In this document: piece by piece, positions 21,486-30,314 of the stretch
Numbering within the stretch: the first letter of the stretch is position 1
Layout of the letters: the number at the start of each line of letters is the position of its first letter
NCBI GenBank assembly: GCA_022376515.1
Contig: WTXI01000301.1
Location: 1 to 43,227 of the forward strand
DNA from: Lactifluus volemus
Lineage: Eukaryota; Basidiomycota; Agaricomycetes; Russulales; Russulaceae
Reading direction: 5' to 3'
DNA length: 43,227 nt
Program-made: the position numbers and the translations under genes
Notes under the pieces: generated by a model
What the model saw: only the letters and a program-made list of their open reading frames with translations
Database searches by the model: none
Told to the model about the DNA's origin: nothing

Positions 21486-22545
21486 GACCATAGGGAGTTT
21501 TAAAGGCGGCTTTCCATTGGTCTTCGTCTTTGATGCGGATATTATGATACCCCCATCGAATGTCAAGGGTAGTAAAATATCGCATGCCATGGAGTTGTTC
21601 TAGAAGATTTTCGATGCGGGGGAGAGGGTAGACGTCGGGAATAGTATGTTCGTTAACGCGTCGGTAATCTTGAACTGGTCTAGAACTTCCATCTGCTTTA
21701 GGGATAAGGAACCAGGGTGACGACCAAGGGGAGTCCGTCTGCTCGATGTAGCCTTTCTCCTGATGTTCTTTGAGGAATTTCTTTGTAATTTCCTTCCCTT
21801 CTTCAGTTAATGGATAAACTTTGCAGTTAATGATATCAGGTGCATCTGGTTTCAACTTTATCTCCATGTCGAATTTTCCACGACTGGGAGGGAAGCGTTT
21901 TGCTGCTTCTTCGTCAAAGATGAAGGCGTGACGCTGGTATTCAAGGGGTATTCCTTGAACAGCAACACTGGAAGCCGTGCGTCTCTCAGTGTCCGCAATA
22001 GCCCACTCTTGTGATTTTCCAGCAGGCTCTAAAGCTCGTGCGAGTAAGACTCGAGCTTTTTCTTTGAGAGCAACTGCTGCGTGGTAATACTGGGACTCGA
22101 GACAAATCTTTGGGTTTTCATCGTCTAAGGTTCGGTCTTTCCAGTTGAGTCGTGGGTTAAACGTTTCTAGCCATGGGTATCCAAGGATGACGCGGTCCAT
22201 GCCTAGGTCTGTGATGAAGAAGTTTTGTAATTCTTCTAGTTTTCCCATACGGATGCGTAAGGTAGAAAACTTCGTGACTCGTCCTAGCTTGTTTTCTGTT
22301 CCATCGACGTTAAAGATCTGGATTGGTTTGTCTAGATTTTTTGTTCCTAGTTGCCATCTTTCTGCCGTTCGATGATCGATAAAATTACTGGTAGCGCCAC
22401 TATCGACAAGCGCTTTGTCTTCTTTTGTTCCGCCGTTATAGCTTGAATAAATAATGGGAACTTCCATTGATGAAATGGCATTTAAATACAAGCTATTCGG
22501 TACTAAGGCTCGGATCCAGGCGGCGAGATCAGAGCCCTTTAAAAA
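21486..22545 (-). pseudogene. Gypsy B protease and reverse transcriptase N-half
   Basis: Open pol frame that overlaps the end of gag in the -1 frame and runs to the copia C insertion. Retropepsin motif LVDSGATSNFIDHRTAERW, then the LGYPWL segment. Reverse transcriptase follows with EEGKEITKKFLKEHQEKGYI, SPWFLIPKADGSSRPVQDYR and TLDIRWGYHNIRIKDED (first catalytic aspartate), ending at KTPYGLF where the element is cut. No ATG is needed if it is reached by frameshift from gag. The interruption makes it non-functional here. Confidence 0.9.
22539..22545 (-). promoter_or_regulatory. Possible -1 frameshift site between gag and pol
   Basis: The gag frame ends TCT TTT TAA, and the pol frame reads TTT TTA AAG from one base back. 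A phenylalanyl tRNA on TTT could slip back one base on the T-run at the stop codon. This is not a standard seven-base slippery site. Inference only. Confidence 0.4.
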
Positions 22546-24356
22546 GACGGATCTTGGGAAAGGAATTCGGCAAGTTTGCCGCGTTCTTCATCAGACATGG
22601 CTTTGAGGGCTTTAGCGACTTCTGCATTCGAAAGTTCTTTTGAAGAAGTAGGGGTAGGGTTCGTTGTTACTTCGGATGTTTCAGTAACACGAGCACGTGT
22701 AGTGCCGGTGGCGTTGGCGTTTCGCTTCTTTTTAACAGGACATTCTCGGGAGAGATGGCCTTGTTCTTTGCAGTAGAAGCAACGTCCTTCGCGTATGAGG
22801 CGTTCACGGTCAGGATCAGGGGTACGATTGGTTTGGGTAGTAGTGATGTCTACATCCATAGCATCGGGATCACGTTGTGGGCGTGGGGGTGGGCGCGGTG
22901 TTTGTTGAGGACGACGTTGTTGTTGTTGTCCTCGTGTGTTACCGAGTAGTTGTGTGATATGCCCCATTGATCCGCCACCGTGTAGTTCTCTGAACAATTT
23001 CTGTTCTGTCCAAGCGGCTGAGTGTTTACGCGCTGCTTCTTGCCAGTCCGCAAGGGTTTCTGGTTTCGGCCACTCGCGATTCATAATAGTCATATGAAGG
23101 GCTTCTTTGAGACCAGCGCGATACTGAATAATAGTTCCTTGGGCATCGGCTTCAAAGCCTGCTTCTTCAAGAAGGTCATTGAACGACGTAGTGTAATCGT
23201 CCAGATTGTCTCCGATCATACGAAGTTTTGTGAACTTTGTGAGGGCATCTTCCTTTGCGGCGGCATCGCGGAAATCTTCAAGGAACCTTTGTTTGAAACC
23301 AACCCAAAGGTCTAGATCATTGGGGTCTCCTCCTCGGTCTAGATATCCTCCTAGGGAGTTGAGACGTGCTTGGGCCCAGCCTTCGCAACGTGGTCCAGAC
23401 ATAAACGTGGTGAACATGAGGATTCGATTTGCAGGGTTTGACATTCCGGGGTTCCCTTGGTTTAGTCTTCGGTAGTTTTCGAAGATTTCCATGAATCGTT
23501 TCGATCGCGATCTATTTCCATCAAAGGGTTTTGGGGGAATCCCCATTAACCCCCCTCCAGCAGCGGGGATTTGAGCAAAGCCTTGGCCTTGTTGAAGGGG
23601 AGCTGCTGCTGCTGCTCCGCCTCCTCCACCGCCACCACCACCGCCACCTCCTCCTCCTCCTGGACTACCAGGTGCTCCTCCGCCTCCTCCACTTCCTCCA
23701 CTGCCTCCAGGAGTACCGCCTCCTCCTCCGCCACCACTGAAGATTGCTCCACTACCACTTGCCGTGGTGGAAGTTTTCTTACTTTTTCCTTTAGGTTGGG
23801 AAAAGAGGGCTGAAGCGGTAGGTGTTACTGTAGCGGTTGCCGAGGCGATTTGGAAGGGGGGGAGTAGGGCGTAGCCTGCAACTCCTTGTGCAGCGGCGTG
23901 AAAAGCTCGTGCTGCGAGGGATTGGATAGGTGAGGTGCTTGTGGAAGCAGGAGCTTTGGATTTGAATATAGTATTCAAGGCAAGGAGTTCTTTAGGGGTG
24001 AGTGGGGCGTTTGGGTCAGGTACTGGTTCAGGCGTCGGTTGCTTAGCAAATATTTTTCTCATTTGCTCAAGCTGTTCGTCAGTAGGACTTTCAGGTAAGA
24101 GGTCCATGGCTATGTTGTAGTTCGGTTCTTCGCCACTTCCAGAGTCAGAGGGTGTTGCGGGTTGTTTCACTTGTTCAATTGCTTGTTCAAGTGAGATCAT
24201 AGGAGTATGGGAGTGGGCGCGAAGTCTAGTCCCAGCGGCTTGCGCAAGGGCTTCGTCATCGTCGTCATCGCCTTGTGTAGGGCGATCTTGTTCAGGAGAT
24301 TCTTCGGCTAACGCGGTGAATCTACCATACGGACTGCCTCTAGAGCTGTCTGACAT
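22539..24356 (-). CDS. Gypsy B Gag (605 residues)
   Basis: ATG at 24356 (MSDSSRGSPYGRF). N-terminal disordered part, then a long glycine tract (encoded near 23590-23740) with an alanine run. The capsid-like retrotransposon gag domain follows (PKPFDGNRSRSKRFMEIFEN ... WVGFKQRFLEDF ... FEADAQGTIIQYRAGL), and a nucleocapsid knuckle CFYCKEQGHLSREC lies near residue 523. The frame is intact from start to stop. The stop sits in the string T TTT TAA A, and pol is open in the -1 frame across it. Gag could still be made from this copy, since its LTR promoter and ORF are complete. Confidence 0.9.
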   Translation of the reverse strand: MSDSSRGSPYGRFTALAEESPEQDRPTQGDDDDDEALAQAAGTRLRAHSHTPMISLEQAIEQVKQPATPSDSGSGEEPNYNIAMDLLPESPTDEQLEQMRKIFAKQPTPEPVPDPNAPLTPKELLALNTIFKSKAPASTSTSPIQSLAARAFHAAAQGVAGYALLPPFQIASATATVTPTASALFSQPKGKSKKTSTTASGSGAIFSGGGGGGGTPGGSGGSGGGGGAPGSPGGGGGGGGGGGGGGGAAAAAPLQQGQGFAQIPAAGGGLMGIPPKPFDGNRSRSKRFMEIFENYRRLNQGNPGMSNPANRILMFTTFMSGPRCEGWAQARLNSLGGYLDRGGDPNDLDLWVGFKQRFLEDFRDAAAKEDALTKFTKLRMIGDNLDDYTTSFNDLLEEAGFEADAQGTIIQYRAGLKEALHMTIMNREWPKPETLADWQEAARKHSAAWTEQKLFRELHGGGSMGHITQLLGNTRGQQQQRRPQQTPRPPPRPQRDPDAMDVDITTTQTNRTPDPDRERLIREGRCFYCKEQGHLSRECPVKKKRNANATGTTRARVTETSEVTTNPTPTSSKELSNAEVAKALKAMSDEERGKLAEFLSQDPSF

Positions 24357-24390
24357 GGTTCGTTCGTTCGTTTACAAATGTGAGAGTGTG

Positions 24391-24402
24391 AAGTCTCAGT
24401 TT
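24391..24402 (-). other. Gypsy B self-priming site
   Basis: One base beyond the 5' LTR, the minus strand reads AAACTGAGACTT. Its exact 12-base complement, AAGTCTCAGTTT, lies within the LTR (24684-24695), where the transcript should start. This arrangement matches Tf1/sushi-type elements, whose RNA 5' end folds back as the primer. No tRNA CCA-end complement is evident. Confidence 0.7.
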
Positions 24403-24403
24403 G

Positions 24404-25012
24404 TGTTAAGGTTCCAAGTGGGACCTTTGTACGAAGTGTACGTTCGTTCGTGAAGTCAAGAACTAGACTTGCAAGACGTGCAAGTCAAGATTAAAGGTTC
24501 GATAAAAGATGAGACTTAGTAAACGACTAAGTCAAGAGCGTTTCAGAGGTCAAGGGCTTTGGGCTTAGGGATAAGACCAAAGTGTCAAGAAGTCGAAGAG
24601 CGTGATGTCAAGAGAGTTCTCTCAGGTCTGATGCTTCTAGGCAAGCAAGGTTCTAATAGATAGAAGACTTGGATTGCGAAACAAAACTGAGACTTAAGGT
24701 CTCTAGGGCAGAAAGTACAGGGTTTATATAGAGAAGAAGACGTGGCTATGTACACAGCCGTAAGGGCTGTGACCTTCGTACAGCTTTCAGGGTTTGAAAC
24801 ATGTTTCAGGAATCAGCAAGTCATCCTGTGCATGTGGCTGTTGCTTGAGGCTGTACGGTGCTGTATAAGGCTGTATCGTGAGAAAGATAAGTAAGCGATC
24901 TGAAACAAAGCGATCGGCAGTCCGTTCACATAAGCAAAGGAGTCAGCAGAAATGAGTCAGCAGTCCGAAAAATGTACAGTATGAGTCAGCAAGCACGTGT
25001 TAGTCCATAACA
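24404..25012 (-). repeat. Gypsy B 5' LTR
   Basis: 609 bases, identical by eye to 11637-12245. Contains a TATA box and the self-primer sequence. Confidence 0.95.
24723..24730 (-). promoter_or_regulatory. Gypsy B LTR TATA box
   Basis: TATATAAA on the minus strand, about 35 bases upstream of the AAGTCTCAGTTT sequence (24695) proposed as the RNA 5' end. Confidence 0.65.
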
Positions 25013-25017
25013 CTCGT
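25013..25017. repeat. Gypsy B target-site duplication, right
   Basis: CTCGT, matching 11632-11636. Confidence 0.9.
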
Positions 25018-25393
25018 CGTCTCCGCACCTGATGTTGCCGATGCGCCATCGGAGCTCGATCGCGACCATCGGCGATCGTTTTTCGTGGAGCTCTTTTAGT
25101 GCCTCCCACGCCTCCTTCGCATTCGATTTATCTTTTATTTTGTTGAAGGCCGAATCGGGGATTGACGACGCGATCAAGTTCATGAGCGCGGCCTCATCAT
25201 CCTCCCATCGTTCTTCCGGCGTCGCGCCGCTGATGGTGCCGCCGTCGATATATCGCTTCGTCGGCGATGTGTTCGTTAGGTGGTCTTTCCATTTGTGGGA
25301 TTTGACTATCAGGATCATCCTGTCTCTGTAGTTTTCCCAGTTGGATCCATCTGCTGCAAGCTGAGTGATTTTTGAACTGTGGACTTCAACCAT
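25013..25393 (-). pseudogene. Copia A gag N-terminus, cut by gypsy B
   Basis: ATG at 25393 begins MVEVHSSKITQLAADGSNWE and continues with YRDRMILIVKSHKWKDHL, matching the start of copia gag (DUF4219/UBN2-like). The frame runs to 25013, where gypsy B begins, and resumes in the same frame at 11636 once the CTCGT duplication is counted once. The ATG lies about 70 bases downstream of the primer-binding site. Confidence 0.85.
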
Positions 25394-25461
25394 TGTGAAG
25401 AAAAGGAGTGTGAGTGTTTTTGACTTTTGTGTAATCTCGTACTGATTTTTAGAATGCAACT

Positions 25462-25476
25462 CCAGGGCCCATAACC
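25462..25476 (-). other. Copia A primer-binding site (half tRNA-iMet)
   Basis: The minus strand reads GGTTATGGGCCCTGG directly after the 5' LTR. It is complementary to the 5' side and loop of an initiator-Met anticodon arm (..GGGCCCAUAACC..). The same 15 bases sit in the same place in copia C (16248-16262). A site complementary to the anticodon arm rather than to the CCA end implies priming by a cleaved half-tRNA, as known for Drosophila copia. Confidence 0.8.
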
Positions 25477-25931
25477 TGGTGTCGAAAACGAGAGTGAAGA
25501 CGCGGCGAATGAACACGCGCGCGGGAGCAGAACAAGCGGGAGGGCAGCGCAGAGCAAAAAGAATATGGGACGCGTCCTTGATCCCCCAGTCTCGTATTTT
25601 GGTATTTAACTAGTCTAGTGTGTGTGCTACGGACTGAATGGATTTAGTGCCAAGACGGCCGCTCGATCTTAGTGTGCACGAGGCGGGGCATTGCCATGTG
25701 CTCGGGTGAACTAACTATGCTAAGGTAAAAGGGAATTTGTCTGTAGAAAGTGAATGGTATCGTAATGGGCGGCTGTGGGCGCCCGCCCCCAACGAGGAGC
25801 AGGCGTTGTCCACGCCGGCGGGCCCTCAGGGAGCCGCGGGCGTTGGCAATCCCATCTCAGGGTCCCAGCGCACGCTGCACGCCGTTCTCGGCTGTCAGCC
25901 CCTCTTCGTGCCCGATTCGATTTCCCCAACA
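25477..25931 (-). repeat. Copia A 5' LTR
   Basis: 455 bases. All three substitutions relative to the 3' LTR are CG in the 3' LTR and CA here. Confidence 0.95.
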
Positions 25932-25936
25932 GAGGG
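25932..25936. repeat. Copia A target-site duplication, right
   Basis: GAGGG, matching 7250-7254. Confidence 0.9.
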
Positions 25937-26639
25937 TTACCAGCGGTCACTGGGTTAGCGGCAATCCTCATAAACCATGAAATGTTCGATTTTCATTTTC
26001 AAAAGATGAAACGATAGAATACAAATACTGTATTACCAAGGGAACTTCGCGAATGTCAACTCGCTTCAAACCTCGTTCCGTGGAAGGAAGATTTATACCT
26101 TCCGACACAACATTTACAGCGGTGTCGCTGAGTAGCATAGGTACGGAAGAAGGCATACAGTAGCACTTCCTGTGCTAGCGTACAATTATATAAATTTCAT
26201 GCTTTCCATCCTACAAGCCGCTCTCATTCGTGTTTGAGACGTGATGTCATTTTGCGGTGATTTTAGTCACCAAGAAATGAACAGGGAGAAATGGTATAAT
26301 TGGCGAGTCCAAGGAAGCAGCGAACCGAGCGACTGCCACTTTCCGATTTCTGCCGCTGCGCGAGGTCCCCATAAGCACCTAAGTTTCACCACGGTCTTCG
26401 GCCCCACTAGCTCCACCTTTCTGCGTCGCGCCTCAACCGCGATCACAACCATGCGTCTGTGAGTTGCCACCCGCGCCGCAAATACATGTGAGGTCGAGGT
26501 ACTATAGGGTATTGGGCTCAGCTTCGATATGAGTAAAGGTAAAAAGAGAGGGGGAAAGGAGAAAGTAGGCCAGATGTACTGTCGTTGATAATTTACAAGG
26601 CTGCAAAGCCTTGATGTCAAGAGGAGTGACGGGACGTTT
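25937..26639. other. Intergenic stretch right of copia A
   Basis: Continues the sequence cut at 7254. Short ORFs on both strands (for example 26267-26620 minus) have no recognisable domain. Around 26400-26465 an ATGCGTCT followed by GTGAGT resembles a very short first exon with a splice donor, but I found no following exon. No RNA gene or element end was seen. Confidence 0.4.
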
Positions 26640-27853
26640 CTTCTTCAGTTCCGGCCCGGTGACATCTTACTGCTCGTTGCTATCCTCGCCATTCTACATC
26701 CCCGGCTTTTTCTGGGCCTCAGCCGGCGGCCGTTCTGTTCGAATTTGAGGGGAGACTTTCGGGGAGTTCGTTCGTGTATATGCTGGCGTGTCAGGGCAGG
26801 TCAATTTGAAGTTGGGAGACGTGCTGACGTGGCTGGAACGAGCTGAACTGGCCACGCACTGGCACTCGCAGGCTTTGCGGTACCATGTGTGAACATGACA
26901 CGCTCTGTGGAATTACCAGGATAGGTAGATGTCATCGAGAAGCGACTGCGTGACGGCATTCTTTACTGCTATGCACAAGGAGGGGGGTAAAGATTTGAGA
27001 AACAGTTCCTTGTCGCGCGATTTCCGTGGACAGTTGTGCGTCAGATGGGACACATCGTTCGGGGAAAGTTCAGCAATTGTCGTGAGCTGCTCGATGTTCT
27101 CTGCACGTTTCTCGCCATCAACTCAAGAAAGAAGGGATGACTTTTCGTTGGATTCGAAAACTCGGACGCTACGTAAGATGATCGCGACGGATGGACATTT
27201 CACTAGCAAATGAGGTTGCTCACCCCCTTGTTGCCCTCGTTATATATAGCCTTCCACACAACAAGGTCAAAAATACCCTCAAGCTGATCATCCACGACAG
27301 TAGCGGACTCATTTAAAAGAATGTTCGGGCTGAGGGTGGCAGAGTATCGTCAGCTTATTGCAGCAAACACGTAAAGTTCGTAACAGCTTCAAGTTCCAGC
27401 GCAGACGCATGCCGACAAAAATGAATAAAAGAGAGGTGACTGGCTTGCGCAACAATATGAAGAGCAGAAGACTCCAGATGTCCTAGTCAGTACGTCACGA
27501 GATTGCAAGGCTTTGATATAGCTTGACAAGTGGTAGGCATAAACAGTCGTAGAGTGCACTTTAATACATCGCAAGGAAATAACACCGTGCTGAAAACGCG
27601 AATAACGATGGCCAACATGTATGGATAGACAAATTATACTTAGAGAATGTGAGGAAGGGTACGTGATAGTCATCAAGAATGCATACGCCTATATTGACTA
27701 GGATAAGCTAGTTGGGCCGCTTTGTTGTGACCTCATCAATGACTAGCGTCATTATGAACAGGAGAGTAGGCGGGAGTGTGAGCGCGAGTACGATATAGGT
27801 AGTTGTGTCGAGACGTACTTCGATCCACCAATTATCGACTAGCACCCCACACG
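26640..27853. repeat. 3' side of F-box unit C
   Basis: Collinear with 3130-4345 with many substitutions and small indels. Its last 300 bases match 1-293. The plus-strand frame 26929-27213 is not conserved well enough to be a gene. Confidence 0.75.
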
Positions 27854-29413
27854 CTACAGATACTCAGGGTAATAGAATATCGAAGGATCCACCAATCGCA
27901 GGCTCACGGGATGGCCCGATACTTGTCGTTCATTAAGAAATCTGGTAAATGCGTCCTGAGAATCATTTCCTCCAGAATATGCAATCTCCTCAAGATTCGG
28001 AAGGAGCTCCAGTGGTGGCTCTCCATCTTCAGATGGTAAGGAACGGAAGATTCTGCTAATGAGACTACCGTCTACATGAATGGTCTTCGCGTTGGAGAAC
28101 GGTCTAAGAAGTTCACGCCACTGACTTCGGTCGATATTGTTGACCCATGCTGATGGATGATAGTGTTCGTCGTAGCTGAGTGCAACTTGCTCGACAACAG
28201 AAAGAACAGGTGAAAGTGTACCAAAGAATTGAACTGCAGACGCTACCTGGCTGTCGAGATGTCTGGGTCCACATGAGATCTGTAACATCAAGGAATTGCC
28301 CCACATGCAAGGGACCGCACGTAAGGAAACGACAAGCCCACGGAAAGCTACTTGGACAGCCCTAAATTTGAGGCTCTCGGATGATTGGATGAACTGACAG
28401 AGGCGTGGAACCGTAAGGGGAAGCCGAGTAAAAAGATTGACACGAAGGATGGTGAGGGAAGGGGCGCTGATCCAAGAAACAAGGCCTTCAAAATATGTGG
28501 CCGTACCTCGGAAAAAAAACTGGCGTAGGTTAGGAAGTGTCGTCATTATGTTCGGGGTCTGGCGCGACTGCCTTTCAACGTCATGGTCGGGGGTAGAGGA
28601 ATGAAATGTAATGGACAGCCTCTCCAGCTGGAGCATAAGCGAAAGTCGGGTATTCATATAACTTGGGGGGAAATAGGCGGATGCTGGGATATTAAAAAGC
28701 TCGAGAGTGACGAGTCCCGCAGTAGTGGTATGTAAGTGTGATCCAATTGGAAGGGAAGCCGTCGACAGAAAGAGATGGCGTAGATTGGGGGCTTGAAACG
28801 TTACAGGAAGGACAACTTCGGCCCAAGATTGGATATTCATGTGTTTCAGAACTGGGAATTGATCGTCCATAACCGCGACCAACTTCCACGGATTTGGGAT
28901 CGAAATGTCAATGTGATGCACGCGATCACGATGCGAAAGTGCGAGGAATATACCCGATTCATCTTCTGCTGTTATCTCCTGACCCTTAGTGTGATACGAG
29001 ACGGTGAGTGGTAGAAGTGGCGAATGTGCGAGCATGTCCGCTACAGGCACACCAACGGCGCAGAGCAGATGAAGGTCGAGCCGGGATGGTGATTCAAGAA
29101 TAAGATTTCGCCAGAGTCGACAAACATGTGCCAGTTTGTACCACCAACGGTGGCGGCGCCATGAATCGTTCAATATAGTATTCTCTTCATATTGGACCAG
29201 TTCTACCAGCCGATAGAGATCAAATATATTGAGAAGCACATCATCGTTGAGGATACGTATAGGTGGGCCTGAGTATCTTCTATTGCTGTCGAGTCCTAAT
29301 CTTTACGTTTGTCAACAGATCAGGGATACAAAGATTTGGAACTGCTTACCATGGCGTCGGCCGAGCCTTCTAATGAGGGGAGGAATAATTATGGTAGAGC
29401 AGCAAACAGACAT
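27854..29413 (-). CDS. F-box-like protein, copy C
   Basis: Third near-full paralogue. ATG at 29413 (MSVCCSTIIIPPLIRRLGRR) gives a 64-base exon 1 (29413-29350). The intron is 29296-29349 (54 bases, GTAAGC...GATTAG, with in-frame stops). Exon 2 runs 29295-27854, for 501 residues in total. Exon 2 opens with IRILNDDVLLNIFDLYRLVE and KLAHVCRLWRNLILESPSRLD, then the leucine-rich part with many blocks shared with A and B (for example SQWRELLRPFSNAKTI). It is more diverged from A and B than they are from each other. The frame is intact, and the gene is presumably an SCF substrate receptor. Confidence 0.8.
29296..29349 (-). other. First intron of F-box C (54 bases)
   Basis: GTAAGC donor and TTAG acceptor at the same codon phase as in A, B and D. 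Because this copy contains stop codons, it shows that the interval is spliced. Confidence 0.8.
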
Positions 29414-30314
29414 TTTCAGGGAGGTGAGTAATGACGTGGACGTGATTAAAGCGTTCACGGTGTAGCAATGACGGTAGTGTGCATGGGCGATGCTTAGGCG
29501 CCGAGCTGCATCGCATGTTCATATGCTTGCCACGTGCGCATATGACACAGCGCGGAAATGGCAAGACGAAACCTCATCGTCTATAAACCGTTCAAGAAGT
29601 TACAAGAACTGCCCACTGACACTTTTTGTGAACACATTCTACACAAAATTTCGAGCGCGTGTCTGCGGAGCGCTGACGAGCGTCCCACAAAGATGGACTT
29701 ACACCGACCCTACTACAGCAGATTGAATTTTTTGGCGTCCGTTGTTTCTTCTCCCAACGATGACCAGCAAGGCACACGTAGCGATGACTTACTGACTCTT
29801 AGGAGGATTCCACAGGCGGACGCTGCGCAGCTATCCTGGAATTTTGGCCCAAGAGATTCGATCGCTGGCATGGCGAGTCTGCTGCTCCCGGGTCGCTCGA
29901 GTTGGAGGCTCTGGCAGGTCCTCCCAGTGCGCGCGTTAGGAGAGCGTATTGTTCTTGGATATGGGGCTGTACCGCATCGTGGACCCGTCGTTAATTTCGG
30001 CATTCAATATGCGCTGTGCGTCAAGCGGTGCCATGCCTGACTGACTTAGGTTGAGATGATAATGGTTGATGGTCATTGGGTGGTAGCAACTGAATCCTGC
30101 CAGACGATGAAAATGTTATGATATATTCAGTTATATAGGTAGAGTACATGTCATTATTTAGAAATGATCGCGGATTCTCTCTCCTCCAAAAGTCTCATCC
30201 GCTATGAAGAGAGCAATAGAGCGTAAGCAGGGTGTGCTATGTGCTAGTTGCATTAAAGGGCAGGGGCCCAGGCGACGGAGAAGTGCACGTAGATCTTGTT
30301 CGAGAACGTCGGGC
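29414..30314. repeat. 5' flank of F-box unit C
   Basis: Distantly matches the 5' flanks of A and B; the clearest block is 'cgttgtttcttctcc' at about 29740-29755. A 160-codon plus-strand frame (29558-30040) covers it, but the matching regions in A and B are not open in a common frame, so I do not call it. From 30040 to 30314 nothing is recognised. Confidence 0.6.

Larger units (their letters stand above)
11637..25012 (-). mobile_element. Gypsy B: chromodomain Ty3/gypsy element
   Basis: Flanked by two 609-base LTRs that I read as identical (TGTTAAGG...CCATAACA on the plus strand) and by CTCGT at 11632-11636 and 25013-25017. Minus-strand order is gag, protease, reverse transcriptase, RNase H, integrase, chromodomain, so this is a chromovirus. 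Without copia C and its duplication it is about 7.7 kb. It is inserted in gag of copia A and is itself split in reverse transcriptase by copia C. Pol also has a one-base shift in integrase. Confidence 0.95.
7255..25931 (-). mobile_element. Copia A: outer Ty1/copia element, interrupted
   Basis: Bounded by 456/455-base LTRs (TGGTGTCG...CCCCAACA on the plus strand) and by a GAGGG duplication at 7250-7254 and 25932-25936. Gene order on the minus strand is gag, protease, integrase, reverse transcriptase, RNase H, which is the copia order. Without the nested gypsy B and its duplication the element is about 5.3 kb. It is non-functional: gag is split by gypsy B and has a nonsense codon, and pol carries several frameshifts. 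Its LTRs differ at three bases and one indel, so it is the oldest layer of the stack. Confidence 0.95.

Noticed and set aside
23590..23740. GGAGGA/CCTCCT-rich stretch as a microsatellite
   Set aside because: It lies in frame in the intact gypsy B gag and encodes its glycine and alanine tract.
7255..25931. Repeat-induced point mutation (RIP)
   Set aside because: The few changes are CpG-specific and sparse. Classical RIP gives many CpA-biased changes and would have damaged the intact copia C frame.
26400..26465. Very short first exon ATGCGTCT followed by GTGAGT, as in some ribosomal protein genes
   Set aside because: No following exon or recognisable protein sequence was found downstream.
29558..30040. 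160-codon plus-strand ORF upstream of F-box C
   Set aside because: Shares only short stretches with the flanks of A and B, not a common reading frame.
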